Below, one piece after another: positions 1-7,987 of a stretch of DNA of 33,136 nucleotides (position 1 is the stretch's first letter; each line of letters begins with the position of its first letter). The notes beneath the pieces were generated by a model. It made no database searches, was not told where the DNA came from, and saw only the letters and a program-made list of their open reading frames with translations. A program made the translations under genes and the position numbers. Source of the DNA: CAYOUV01 sp964407265 (GTDB taxonomy: Bacteria; Chloroflexota; Anaerolineae; Anaerolineales; Villigracilaceae); the NCBI GenBank assembly GCA_964407265.1, contig CAYOUV010000034.1, forward strand, positions 1 to 33,136, given 5' to 3'.

Positions 1-52
1 GTAAATCTGCCTTTACATAAGTAATTTCTGAATTGCGTGTATTCGAAATTGC

Positions 53-81
53 TTGACAAAGTGTTAATGTAAATGTATGAT
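53..81 (+). promoter_or_regulatory. Promoter of the antitoxin-toxin pair
   Basis: A near-consensus sigma-70 promoter: TTGACA at 53-58, a 17-nt spacer and TATGAT at 76-81. The predicted transcription start is near 88, so an ATG at 84 cannot be the start codon. This supports the ATG at 126 as the start of the antitoxin. Confidence 0.75.
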
Positions 82-125
82 TTATGAGAACTCAGGAATT
101 CAGATTATCAGAAAGCGAGGATCCA

Positions 126-344
126 ATGTCCGAGTTTCTCCAAATCCGCAGCAACGGTCAAATCACCCTACCAGCCCAAACGCGCCGTAAAGCCAAACTT
201 AACGATGGTGATCTTTTGGAAGTGCTTGTTGAAGAAGATGGGACCATCCGTTTGGTACCTAAATTGGTGGTGGACCGTGCACTTGCAGAGAAATACCAAC
301 TGGATGATGTGGCCTGGGCTAAGAAGCAAAAAGATAAAAAATAG
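126..344 (+). CDS. AbrB/MazE-like antitoxin (swapped-hairpin domain)
   Basis: A 72-residue protein starting MSEFLQIRSNGQITLP. The N-terminal half matches the SpoVT/AbrB swapped-hairpin DNA-binding fold, with the typical pattern of a basic segment, Q-(I/V)-TLP, then a GD-L-E-V strand. The Lys-rich C-terminal tail (about residues 48-72) probably wraps the toxin. Start chosen at ATG 126: GCGAGG lies just upstream, and the in-frame ATG at 84 precedes the predicted transcription start. The stop codon directly abuts the ATG of the PIN-domain gene, as in type II toxin-antitoxin pairs. By analogy it should neutralise the toxin and repress its own promoter. Base composition is more AT-rich than the rest of the window. 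Confidence 0.8.
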   Translation: MSEFLQIRSNGQITLPAQTRRKAKLNDGDLLEVLVEEDGTIRLVPKLVVDRALAEKYQLDDVAWAKKQKDKK

Positions 345-842
345 ATGAAGCGTATTGTTGTTTGCGATACAGGTCCCTTGCTTCATTTGAGTGAAGCTGG
401 GGCCATTCACCTACTACAACATGCAGGTCAGATTCTTATCCCTGAAAGTGTGACAAAGGAGTATAACCAAAACACACAGGGGTGGAATCCACCACAATGG
501 ATTGAAGTTCATGAACTGGACAAGACAGCTCAAGAACGCTCAAACAAATTTATTGAATCTAACACTGTTGATGTGGGAGAAGCAGAGGCTATTGCGCTAG
601 CGATCCAGGTCAAAGCGGATTGGTTTGCCACCGATGATGCAAAAGCCCGTCAATTAGCTGAATCCCTGGGGTTGGAATCACACGGATCAATTGGTATTTT
701 ACTTTGGAGTTTGGCTGTTGATAATATCGATGGGGAGCAAGCACGATTCTTGCTAGATGCTCTTGCAAATTCCTCACTTTGGATTTCAAATCGAGTTCTA
801 GACGAGGCGCGTAAAGTAATAGATATGCTCACCTCAAACTGA
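345..842 (+). CDS. PIN-domain toxin-like nuclease (DUF3368 type)
   Basis: A 165-residue protein that starts immediately after the antitoxin stop codon. The N-terminus VCDTGPLLHL carries the first PIN-domain acidic residue (Asp8). GEAEAIALA in the middle supplies the conserved Glu, and ATDDAKAR supplies the distal Asp residues that bind metal. The sequence resembles DUF3368 proteins, VapC-like PIN nucleases usually paired with small AbrB- or UPF0175-type antitoxins. The expected activity is metal-dependent RNA cleavage when free of antitoxin. All acidic positions are present, so it looks intact. Which RNA it cuts cannot be read from the sequence. Confidence 0.8.
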   Translation: MKRIVVCDTGPLLHLSEAGAIHLLQHAGQILIPESVTKEYNQNTQGWNPPQWIEVHELDKTAQERSNKFIESNTVDVGEAEAIALAIQVKADWFATDDAKARQLAESLGLESHGSIGILLWSLAVDNIDGEQARFLLDALANSSLWISNRVLDEARKVIDMLTSN

Positions 843-1029
843 AGAAACACCGCCGATTCATTTTTGCCATTCACTGTATTCCAATCCTTTTTAATTATCC
901 ATGCTCACGTTTTCAGCTCTAATCGCCTTAAAAAATCTGCCTTTTCAAGTATTAGATGATTGAGTTTTAAGGCTTTCGAGAATAATTCAAAATCCCTCGT
1001 ATTATTTTTCTAAAGGATGAATTCCTACC

Positions 1030-1052
1030 ATTTTCCTTAAATCAAGGAAAAT
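1030..1052. promoter_or_regulatory. 9-bp inverted repeat upstream of the SAM hydrolase promoter
   Basis: ATTTTCCTT (1030-1038) and AAGGAAAAT (1044-1052) form a perfect inverted repeat with a 5-nt spacer, ending 10 nt before the -35 box at 1063. It could be an operator for the SAM hydrolase/ECF operon or a weak terminator for the toxin gene. The rest of 843-1029 is AT-rich and I see no gene there. Confidence 0.45.
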
Positions 1053-1062
1053 AGCATTCTGC

Positions 1063-1092
1063 TTGACAGAGACCAGTGACTCATTCGATAAT
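1063..1092 (+). promoter_or_regulatory. Promoter of the SAM hydrolase-ECF operon
   Basis: TTGACA at 1063-1068, an 18-nt spacer and GATAAT at 1087-1092. The predicted start near 1099 leaves a leader of about 28 nt with an AGGAG ribosome binding site before the ATG at 1127. Confidence 0.65.
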
Positions 1093-1126
1093 AAGGTGTT
1101 GCTAATTATGAAGGCAGGAGTCGATT

Positions 1127-1930
1127 ATGCCATTTATTACATTGATGACAGATTTTGGTCTCAAAGACGGCAATGTTGGCGTCATGAAGGGGGTAATTTG
1201 GAGTATTGTTCCCAATGCACAGATCGCAGATTTAAGTCATACGATCCAGCCGCAGAACGTGCCCGAGGCAGCCCTGGTTTTGTTCCGTTCGGCACCGTAT
1301 TTCCCGGAACACACAGTTCATATTATTGTGGTTGATCCCGGTGTCGGAACGGAACGGCGTCCGATAGCAGCAAAAATTGATCAGCAGTACTTCGTTGCGC
1401 CGGATAACGGTGTGCTGACCATGGTCCTGGAACAGGCTGAAGAGCAGGGGAAGAAGATCGCAATTGTAGATCTGGACAAGCCAATCTACTGGCTGCCGGA
1501 TATCAGCCATGTCTTTCATGGCCGGGATATCTTTGCGCCGTGTGGTGCGCATCTGGCGGCTGGCGTGCCGCTGCGTGAGATGGGCACGCTCATCGACGAT
1601 CCAATCCGGCTCGATTTGCCGAAACCCAAACAGACCGAGAAAGGCTGGCTTGGGGAAGTAATCCATATCGATCATTTCGGGAATGTGGCTTCGAATATCC
1701 GCCTGGAACATCTGGGCTCGCTGTTGGAGCAAAAAGACAAGGTAGTAGTTAATTTGAATGGCGTTGAAATTGCCGGCCTGGTGGAAACCTTTGGCGAGCG
1801 TCCGGTCGGCGACCTGGTTGCACTGATGGGCAGCACCGGCAACCTGATCGTCTCGGTCGTCAACGGCAGCGCCGCTGCAAAATTGGGGACCAAAGTAGGC
1901 GATCCTTTTGAGGCGATTAAGACTGCATGA
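1127..1930 (+). CDS. SAM hydrolase (adenosine-forming), DUF62 family
   Basis: A 267-residue protein of the SAM hydroxide adenosyltransferase/halogenase superfamily, which releases adenosine and L-methionine from S-adenosylmethionine using water. Visible motifs: TDFG with Asp9 at the N-terminus, DPGVGTERR (Asp70, Arg77), PDNG and FHGRDIFAP (His131). The Asp-Arg-His arrangement and spacing fit the hydroxide-using members rather than the fluorinase or chlorinase. The start follows AGGAG by about 8 nt. Its TGA overlaps the ATG of the ECF ATPase gene by 4 nt, so the two are translationally coupled. This ties it to the ECF transporter, perhaps in salvage of a SAM-derived compound or in SAM homeostasis; that link is inference. 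Confidence 0.9.
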   Translation: MPFITLMTDFGLKDGNVGVMKGVIWSIVPNAQIADLSHTIQPQNVPEAALVLFRSAPYFPEHTVHIIVVDPGVGTERRPIAAKIDQQYFVAPDNGVLTMVLEQAEEQGKKIAIVDLDKPIYWLPDISHVFHGRDIFAPCGAHLAAGVPLREMGTLIDDPIRLDLPKPKQTEKGWLGEVIHIDHFGNVASNIRLEHLGSLLEQKDKVVVNLNGVEIAGLVETFGERPVGDLVALMGSTGNLIVSVVNGSAAAKLGTKVGDPFEAIKTA

Positions 1931-3552
1931 ATGAATCTCAGCCGCTGGTTGTAGAAAACCTTTCCTTTCGTTATCGCGACCGCGAAGAACTGGCGATCCG
2001 CGGGATCGATTTTGCGACCCGGCCCGGGGAAATCCTATTGATCGCCGGGGCAAGCGGCTGTGGCAAGACAACCTTGATCCGCTGCATCAATGGCCTGATC
2101 CCTCGCAGCTATAAAGGTCAGGTTACCGGCACGGTGAAGGTCTTCGGGGAAGAGACTGGCGGCTGGACTCTGGCCACCATTTCCCAGCGGATTGGCACCG
2201 TCCTGCAAGACCCCGAGCGGCAAATTCTGGGCACTAAAGTGATCAATGAAGTCGCGTTCGGCCTGGAAAATCTGGGGATGGCGCGCCCCGAGATTATCGA
2301 GCGGGTGGACGAGGCGCTTTCATACTTGAAAATCCCGGATTTACGCGATCGTGAAACCTTCAATCTCTCCGGTGGCGAAAAACAGAAAGTGGCGCTGGCC
2401 GGCGTGCTGGCTATGCGTCCCCGCATTTTGCTCCTGGACGAACCCCTGGCCAGCCTCGACCCGGCCAGCGCCCAGGATACGCTCGACATGGTCCGGCAGT
2501 TGGCCGATGAAGGCATGACCGTTCTGATAATAGAGCATCGGGTGGAGGACGTGTTGCGCATCAGCCCGGACCGGATCATGTTCATGACCGACGGGCAAAT
2601 CCGTTACCTTGGCGATTTGGAGGGGTTAGTAAAGGTAGTGAACTACCATGAAGTCAAGCTCCCGGCAGAGATGATTATGCGGCGCGCGGTCCAGGATCCG
2701 CCTGCAGCCGAGATCAGGCCCTTACCTGGCGTACAGGCCGAAGCGGGAACCGAAGCGTTGGTTCGTTTCGAAAATGTGGGCTTTGGTTACGAAAACGGGG
2801 CTGAAGTGCTGCACGGCATCGATCTGGAGATCCGGCGCGGCGACGTGATCGCTGTCCTGGGTCCTAATGGGGCGGGAAAGACTACCTTCGTCAAACATGC
2901 AATTGGCTTATTGAAACCAACCGTGGGACAGGTGCTGGTTAACGGTCGGGATACCCGCAATTCTACAGTGGCGCAAATCGCCAGTACCCTGGGTTACGTG
3001 TTCCAGAGTCCCAGCCACATGCTCTTCGCGCAGACGGTCCATGATGAGCTGGCATTTGGTCCGACCAATTTGAAACATCCCAAGGAACAGGTTGAAAAGG
3101 AGGTGAAGGAAGCCCTGCAGACCGTGAATCTCGTTGAAAACGAGCAAGACCCTCCGCTGGCGTTATCGTTTGGCCAGCAGAAACGTGTCAGTATTGCGGC
3201 GATCCTGGCGATGCGTTCGCGCATCCTGGTAATGGACGAGCCAACCGCCGGGCAGGATTATTTCAACTACATGAATTTTATGGATTCGATCCTGCAAATG
3301 CCCGGCTTTGAAGCCATTTTGTTCATCACCCACGATGTCGACCTGGCGGTAATCTATGCCAACCGGGTGCTGCTGATCGCAGACGGCCGCCTGGTGGCAG
3401 ATGGCAAGCCGGATGAAGTGTTGCAGGATTTCAACCGCTTGCGTGAATGCCGGGTAGTCCCGACTTCATTGCTGGATGCAAATGTGAAATACCTGTCGCA
3501 ATCCAAACGTTTCATGCGCGCCGAAGCGCTGGCACACGTGGTGTCTCCCTAG
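1927..3552 (+). CDS. ECF transporter ATPase, two ABC domains fused
   Basis: A 541-residue cytoplasmic ATPase with two tandem ABC domains, equivalent to EcfA1 and EcfA2 in one chain. Domain 1 has Walker A GASGCGKTT (41-49), signature LSGGEKQK and Walker B ILLLDEPLASLD. A linker near 240-275 precedes domain 2, with Walker A GPNGAGKTT (312-320), signature LSFGQQKR from about 413 and Walker B ILVMDEPTAGQD. Both sites look catalytically complete, although the second signature has Phe in place of the first Gly. The start overlaps the SAM hydrolase stop. It powers uptake together with the downstream EcfS and EcfT. Fused ATPases of this kind are known in group II ECF systems, where one module can serve several S components. 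Confidence 0.9.
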   Translation: MNESQPLVVENLSFRYRDREELAIRGIDFATRPGEILLIAGASGCGKTTLIRCINGLIPRSYKGQVTGTVKVFGEETGGWTLATISQRIGTVLQDPERQILGTKVINEVAFGLENLGMARPEIIERVDEALSYLKIPDLRDRETFNLSGGEKQKVALAGVLAMRPRILLLDEPLASLDPASAQDTLDMVRQLADEGMTVLIIEHRVEDVLRISPDRIMFMTDGQIRYLGDLEGLVKVVNYHEVKLPAEMIMRRAVQDPPAAEIRPLPGVQAEAGTEALVRFENVGFGYENGAEVLHGIDLEIRRGDVIAVLGPNGAGKTTFVKHAIGLLKPTVGQVLVNGRDTRNSTVAQIASTLGYVFQSPSHMLFAQTVHDELAFGPTNLKHPKEQVEKEVKEALQTVNLVENEQDPPLALSFGQQKRVSIAAILAMRSRILVMDEPTAGQDYFNYMNFMDSILQMPGFEAILFITHDVDLAVIYANRVLLIADGRLVADGKPDEVLQDFNRLRECRVVPTSLLDANVKYLSQSKRFMRAEALAHVVSP

Positions 3553-3588
3553 GACACTTCTAACCCAAGCTCAGTAGAGGAGGAAAGT

Positions 3589-4527
3589 ATGGATAAGAAA
3601 CTTCAGTCAGTGATGTGGACGCTAATCGTCACCCTGGTGGTATTCCTGGCCGTGATCTACATCGGCGGGAATATGATGGGCATCGAGCGCTTACAAACCG
3701 GCGAGAACCCGGTGCTGCGCTTCGTGTTCGTGATCATCGGCCTGCTGATCGCGTTCTTCGTGTACTACTTCACGCGCGAAAACGAGATCTGGCAGGTCAA
3801 TACCCGCCAGGTGGTCTGGATGGCGATCGGTGCTGCGTTGTATGCCGTCTTCTCATGGCTATTCAACGGCACGGTCTTCGTCGTGCCTTCCCTGAGCCAG
3901 GTCTCGCTGCGGCCCGCGATTGCAATCCCGATGTTTTTCGGCTACGCCTTCGGCCCGGTAGTCGGCTTCTTCACCGGCGCGGTCGGCAACATGTTCGGTG
4001 ATGCGCTGACCGGCTTTGGACTGTCGCCCCAGTGGAGCATCGGCAACGGGCTGGTAGGATTCGTGGCCGGCCTGGCGTTGCTTTACAAGGATCGCAAAAA
4101 AGGCCTGGACACGGTTCTGTGGGTCAGCGGCGGCCTGGCTTTGTTGGGCGCTATCCTGTATTTTGTCAATCGCAGCATTCCCAATATGATGTTCTTCGAC
4201 CCGGGAAATAACATCTTTGGTGACGCCCAGATCAGCCTCTTTGCCGGCATCTCGATTCTGGTCGGATTCGTGCTGGTGCTGATCGTGCGCTTCGCCTTCG
4301 GCCAGAACATCGATGTAGCGGCAGCTGTAACCTGGGGCATGCTGGGGAATATCCTCGGCATTGGATTTGCGGCGATCTCGGATATCTGGATCAACGGCTT
4401 CAGCCCGGCTGCAGCCGTCGTCGGCGAATTCCTGCCGGCGGCCGGTCCGAATCTGATCTTCGCCGCCATTCTGGTCCCGCTGCTGGTAGCAGCTTACGCC
4501 TCGGTCCAGCGGCAGTCTGGACGCTAA
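3589..4527 (+). CDS. ECF transporter substrate-binding membrane subunit (EcfS)
   Basis: A 312-residue very hydrophobic protein with strong GAGGAGG binding site before the ATG. The core (about 75-200) resembles ECF S components: RPAIAIPMFFGYAFGPVVGFFTGAVGNMFGD is the typical helix pair with a small-residue-rich turn, followed by further membrane segments. It is longer than the usual S component of about 180-200 residues: two extra helices precede the core and about 100 residues with further helices follow it. The substrate cannot be read from sequence. Its coupling to a SAM hydrolase and a fused EcfA suggests a SAM-, purine- or methionine-related compound, but vitamins remain equally possible. 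Translated 36 nt after the ATPase gene. Confidence 0.8.
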   Translation: MDKKLQSVMWTLIVTLVVFLAVIYIGGNMMGIERLQTGENPVLRFVFVIIGLLIAFFVYYFTRENEIWQVNTRQVVWMAIGAALYAVFSWLFNGTVFVVPSLSQVSLRPAIAIPMFFGYAFGPVVGFFTGAVGNMFGDALTGFGLSPQWSIGNGLVGFVAGLALLYKDRKKGLDTVLWVSGGLALLGAILYFVNRSIPNMMFFDPGNNIFGDAQISLFAGISILVGFVLVLIVRFAFGQNIDVAAAVTWGMLGNILGIGFAAISDIWINGFSPAAAVVGEFLPAAGPNLIFAAILVPLLVAAYASVQRQSGR

Positions 4528-4551
4528 TTAATTTGTCATTGCGAGACTCCT

Positions 4552-4615
4552 GAGCGGAGCGAAGGGGGCGAAGCAATCCCCCTGGGAATTGTGGGATTGC
4601 TTCGCCGCTCCGCTC
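4552..4615. repeat. REP-like imperfect hairpin between ecfS and ecfT
   Basis: A two-step inverted repeat. The outer arms GAGCGGAGC (4552-4560) and GCTCCGCTC (4607-4615) are perfect. The inner arms GCGAAGCAATCCC (4568-4580) and GGGATTGCTTCGC (4593-4605) are a perfect 13 bp with a 12-nt loop. The preceding CATTGCGAG plus a GAAGCAATC core resembles a short dispersed intergenic repeat common in bacterial genomes. There is no T-tract, so it is not an ordinary terminator. It separates two genes of one operon and could lower or process the downstream transcript. Confidence 0.75.
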
Positions 4616-4640
4616 TTTGCAAAAATAAACTGAGATTTCT

Positions 4641-5513
4641 ATGCTGGTTGCCTGGCGCTATCGCGAACGTAAATCTTTGATCCAGTGGTTCGATCCGCGG
4701 GCCTGGATCATCTTCTATGGTTGTTTCCTGGTCTGCACGCTCTTCTTCTGGGACGTGCGCTTTCTGCTGCCGTTCTTCGTCATCGCCATCCTGGTCCTGG
4801 TGACTTCCGGCGTGAAGTGGCATGAGATACGGCGCGCTTTCCTTTTTATTGTCGGCTTTGTATTCTTTTTCGCCATCCTCACCTTTTTAACCGGACGCGG
4901 CGGTTCCGAGGTCTACCAGCAGGAGCATCTCATCCGCAGGCTGCAAGCCTCGTTCTCCATTTTCGGTTGGACGCCTGCTCTGAATGTCACGGTTGAGCGC
5001 GCCTTCTTTGCCGTGGCCCAGTTCGTGCGGGTCTTCAGCATCGCGGTGATGACCATCCTGATCCCGTACTCGCTCAACCCGGCTTTTTACGGCATCACCT
5101 TCAAGGGGATCGGACTGCCCGACAAGATCGCCTACGCCATGGATTTAACCATGCGCTTTATCCCCACCTTTGGGCGTGATTTCCAATTGACGATGGACGC
5201 CCAGCGCGCACGCGGCTACGAGCTCGAAAAGCTCAGCGGCGGTCTCATCGAGCAAGTGCGCAAATTGGGACCGATTTTCGTACCGGTCACGATCCACGCC
5301 ATTATTGGCAGTGAAGACATCATCGACGCCATGGATTTACGCGCTTTTGGGATCGGTCCGCGCACCTGGTTGGAGGTCCTGACCTATGAGTTCAAGGATC
5401 GCGTCCTGATCGGTTTTGGGGTCCTGTTAATGGTCGGGTCGCTGGCGACAGTCTTCCTGGGATATGGCGCCTTCTGGGTACCGCAGGCCCTGCTGCGACT
5501 GGCCGGGGGATGA
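4641..5513 (+). CDS. ECF transporter transmembrane subunit EcfT
   Basis: A 290-residue integral membrane protein. Helices are visible at about residues 25-55, 65-90, 125-150 and 265-285. The cytoplasmic part carries the two short Ala-Arg-Gly-type motifs that dock on the ATPases: QRARGYEL near residue 188 and MDLRAFG near 233. The overall pattern matches EcfT (CbiQ-like), which couples ATP hydrolysis to movement of the S component. The ATG at 4641 lacks a strong binding site (TGAGATTTCT upstream), in contrast to ecfS. It lies 113 nt after ecfS, the gap being filled by the REP-like hairpin. It completes the transporter set with the ATPase and EcfS. Confidence 0.88.
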   Translation: MLVAWRYRERKSLIQWFDPRAWIIFYGCFLVCTLFFWDVRFLLPFFVIAILVLVTSGVKWHEIRRAFLFIVGFVFFFAILTFLTGRGGSEVYQQEHLIRRLQASFSIFGWTPALNVTVERAFFAVAQFVRVFSIAVMTILIPYSLNPAFYGITFKGIGLPDKIAYAMDLTMRFIPTFGRDFQLTMDAQRARGYELEKLSGGLIEQVRKLGPIFVPVTIHAIIGSEDIIDAMDLRAFGIGPRTWLEVLTYEFKDRVLIGFGVLLMVGSLATVFLGYGAFWVPQALLRLAGG

Positions 5514-5547
5514 GTTGAATCGATTCTGCAAAATTACTGCTGGCTTA

Positions 5548-6384
5548 TTATTTTTCGTTTAGACCCGTTTTGCCTGCATAAAGCTCTCCCGCCTCCATGG
5601 GAACCGCCAGACGATTTTGCTCGGGGGCGAAGAGACAGGTGGCATAGTCTGTAAAGGCACAGGGTGGATTGTAAGCCTTGTTGAAGTCCAGGTTCACATT
5701 ATTACCATCACCGTCCAGTTCCGCAACCAGGTAGCGGCCGGGTGGATAGGTTTCTTTCCCGTTGCTTAAATCTGCGAACATGATAAAAAGCTCGTGCTCC
5801 TCGCTTTTGGAGGCTTCCAGGGTGAAGGTCCGATTTTTATGCTGGAAAGTGACCGAACCATCCACCGTCCCCTCGTGCAAGCTGCCGGAGATGTCGGCCA
5901 TCTGGGTGGATTTGGCTGCCGGGTAAGGGTCGAAGTGGCCGGAGAGGCGGTATTTTTCCGCGATCGGATACCAGGATCGGGTTGGGAAGGACCGGCGCTG
6001 CGCGCGGCCGTTGTCCCACAGCCGGACCCCAAATTGCCCGTAGCGCTCGATCAGGATAAAAGTCAAATCCTTGAGAGCGATCTGGGTCGGGTCTCCACTG
6101 GTATCGGGCTGGAGCACCGCTTCCCGGACGGTTTCACCGTTCGCGCGAATCTCTGGAACAGCCGAGCGGAACGAAGCTGTAGATCCCTCGAGTTTGATCT
6201 CACCGATCCGCCCGGGTGCGGAATCGGGCAATCTGACCACACTCTCCGGGCTGGAGCCGACCGTGTTTACCCCCTGCTCCAGCCAGAATAAACCAGCCAG
6301 GGCCAGCCAGCTGTTTTCACGGCGGATGGCTTCGTCGGCGTTTTTACGCCAGGTTAGAATTTCTTCGACATACGAATTTCGCAT
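5548..6384 (-). CDS. DUF1684 domain protein
   Basis: A 278-residue protein starting MRNSYVEEILTWRKN. It matches DUF1684 along its whole length: an N-terminal W-R-x-x-x-D/E-x-x segment, SWLALAGLFWLEQG near the N-terminus, and the family signature FNKAYNPPCAFTDYATC with the trailing EQNRLAVP-EAGE near the C-terminus. The biochemical function of DUF1684 is unknown. I chose ATG 6384, which has AAGG six bases upstream; ATG 6390 directly abuts that AAGG. Both lie beyond the end of the upstream glycosyltransferase gene, 28 nt away, so this is the last gene of the long minus-strand run. It is convergent with ecfT; no clear terminator hairpin is visible in 5514-5547. Confidence 0.75.
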   Translation of the reverse strand: MRNSYVEEILTWRKNADEAIRRENSWLALAGLFWLEQGVNTVGSSPESVVRLPDSAPGRIGEIKLEGSTASFRSAVPEIRANGETVREAVLQPDTSGDPTQIALKDLTFILIERYGQFGVRLWDNGRAQRRSFPTRSWYPIAEKYRLSGHFDPYPAAKSTQMADISGSLHEGTVDGSVTFQHKNRTFTLEASKSEEHELFIMFADLSNGKETYPPGRYLVAELDGDGNNVNLDFNKAYNPPCAFTDYATCLFAPEQNRLAVPMEAGELYAGKTGLNEK

Positions 6385-6412
6385 AGACATCCTTGCGGCA
6401 TGGCCAGCGGCC

Positions 6413-7951
6413 TCAGGGTATTTTTCTGGCCACACAGAAATCTGCTCCTTCGCGGCTGATGGTGAAGAGCAGTGGGGCGTTGCGAAAAATCGAGACCCGG
6501 TCCTTGTTGGTGCGGGTGGAAAACAGGATCCAGTCCCCCGGTTTCTGCACGCCGTCCTCGACGACGATTTTTGGGCTGGCGTAATAAGCAGCCAGTCCGC
6601 TCTCGCGCGGCACCTGAACGATTTGTCCCGCGGGGGCGATTTCGTTGATGCGCTGGATGGCTTCCTTGTAGCAGGTCAGCCAGTATTCGGTTTCGTACTG
6701 GCGGAAGGCGCCGCCCGTGCCTCCGATAAACGAATTGAAATACGCATATTCATAAGGGTGCAGTTCGACAATATTGATTAGTCCGGGTAGTAGCAGCAGG
6801 ATGGTCAGCAGCACCCGAAAGGTTACCGGCCGGATCAGGTCGAACATCCATTGGAATCCCAGGGCAACCAGTACAAATATCAGCGGCAGCAGGAAAATGA
6901 AGTGCCGACCGTTATCGTACAGGGCTGGCTGGCGCAGCAGTACGTAGGCCACGACGATCAGCGGAGTCGCGAGTATCACAGCCAGGGCTGGCAGGTTCAG
7001 CTTTCGGCGATGCAGAACGGCGAAGACCAGGCCGGCCAGTACCAGCAGCCAGGTTGGTTCAGTCAGGGTGAGTGCCAGCATGTAAAGCAGGAAGCGGCGC
7101 GGAACTTCTCCCGCTGTCCAGACCTGACCCAGGAAGAGCACTGGGATATGGGTCGGATTGTCGGACATGAAGAACAACGTGCTGGCAAAATGCTTGATTG
7201 GCATACCCCACAAATACGGCCAGGTGGCGTAGGTCGTGAGCAGGGCGACCAGGCCGTAGGGGATGACGGCCCACCAGCGGTTTGGCCGTACCCGCACAAG
7301 CAGGTATATGACGACCAGGGTGGCTGCTAATGGGGCAATGATGCGGACCGAAGTGGCCAGACCCAGTACCATCCCGGGCAGAATCGTCCAGGCGATGATT
7401 TTGCCTGTGCCAGGCGAACCCGGTCTTTCCAGGCGGTCGACCAGCCTCAATCCCAGGTACATACTGGCCAGGAAGAAAACCGCAAAGGAGGGATCCTTGG
7501 GGTTGATGAAGGCGTGCCCCCAGATGATTGGCTGCAGGATCAGGAACAGGGTCGCTGCCGCTGCTGCCCAGCGCTCGACCCAGCGCAGGCAGAGCAGGTA
7601 GAAGAAAATGATTCCGATTTGGAAGGCCAGGAAGTTGGTCAGGTGCCAGGCTGAGGCCCGGTCGAGACCCAGAAACTCGAAGCCTCTGGCTACCGGTCCG
7701 GCGATGAGCAGGTAGGCTGGACCGCGGTTTTTGTGATCGCCCGGGCTGGGACCGTAAGCCTGCTCCAGGTCGAAATTTCCATGCAAACGTGCCGTGATCG
7801 AATAAGCATAGGGGATCGCATCGGCGTAGTCATAGAAGAGCGGCTCGTCCCAGCTGAGGCCGTAATCGCGGAAAACGACTAGTCCGCTGACGAGGCTGGT
7901 CAGCAGGATCAGGATGAATGGCAGGGTGGAAGACTTGAACATACCTTTCAT
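6413..7951 (-). CDS. GT39-like membrane glycosyltransferase
   Basis: A 512-residue polytopic membrane protein with about ten or more hydrophobic segments. Near the N-terminus GLSWDEPLFYDYADA places an acidic pair in the first extracytoplasmic loop, the position of the catalytic DE/DD motif of polyprenyl-phosphate sugar-dependent GT-C glycosyltransferases (PMT/ArnT/GT39 families). The C-terminal part (about 430-512) is a soluble domain. It probably transfers a sugar from a lipid carrier to an extracytoplasmic acceptor, which cannot be identified. No good ribosome binding site is seen before ATG 7951; ATG 7942 is an alternative. It follows a second membrane glycosyltransferase by 36 nt. Confidence 0.75.
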   Translation of the reverse strand: MKGMFKSSTLPFILILLTSLVSGLVVFRDYGLSWDEPLFYDYADAIPYAYSITARLHGNFDLEQAYGPSPGDHKNRGPAYLLIAGPVARGFEFLGLDRASAWHLTNFLAFQIGIIFFYLLCLRWVERWAAAAATLFLILQPIIWGHAFINPKDPSFAVFFLASMYLGLRLVDRLERPGSPGTGKIIAWTILPGMVLGLATSVRIIAPLAATLVVIYLLVRVRPNRWWAVIPYGLVALLTTYATWPYLWGMPIKHFASTLFFMSDNPTHIPVLFLGQVWTAGEVPRRFLLYMLALTLTEPTWLLVLAGLVFAVLHRRKLNLPALAVILATPLIVVAYVLLRQPALYDNGRHFIFLLPLIFVLVALGFQWMFDLIRPVTFRVLLTILLLLPGLINIVELHPYEYAYFNSFIGGTGGAFRQYETEYWLTCYKEAIQRINEIAPAGQIVQVPRESGLAAYYASPKIVVEDGVQKPGDWILFSTRTNKDRVSIFRNAPLLFTISREGADFCVARKIP

Positions 7952-7987
7952 GGTGTTGTCGGGAGAGGTGGTTGGCGACTTTAGCCT

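Larger units (their letters stand above)
3..944. repeat. 12-bp direct repeat flanking the toxin-antitoxin module
   Basis: AAATCTGCCTTT occurs at 3-14 and again at 933-944, with partly similar sequence continuing after each copy. The two copies bracket the toxin-antitoxin pair. This could mark insertion or excision of the module, or be coincidence in AT-rich DNA. Confidence 0.4.

Noticed and set aside
84..125. Longer antitoxin start at ATG 84
   Set aside because: It lies before or at the predicted transcription start near 88; ATG 126 has a binding site and gives the standard AbrB N-terminus.
1063..1335. Open frame upstream of and overlapping the SAM hydrolase
   Set aside because: It begins in the -35 box region and runs in another frame through a well-conserved gene, with no family likeness.
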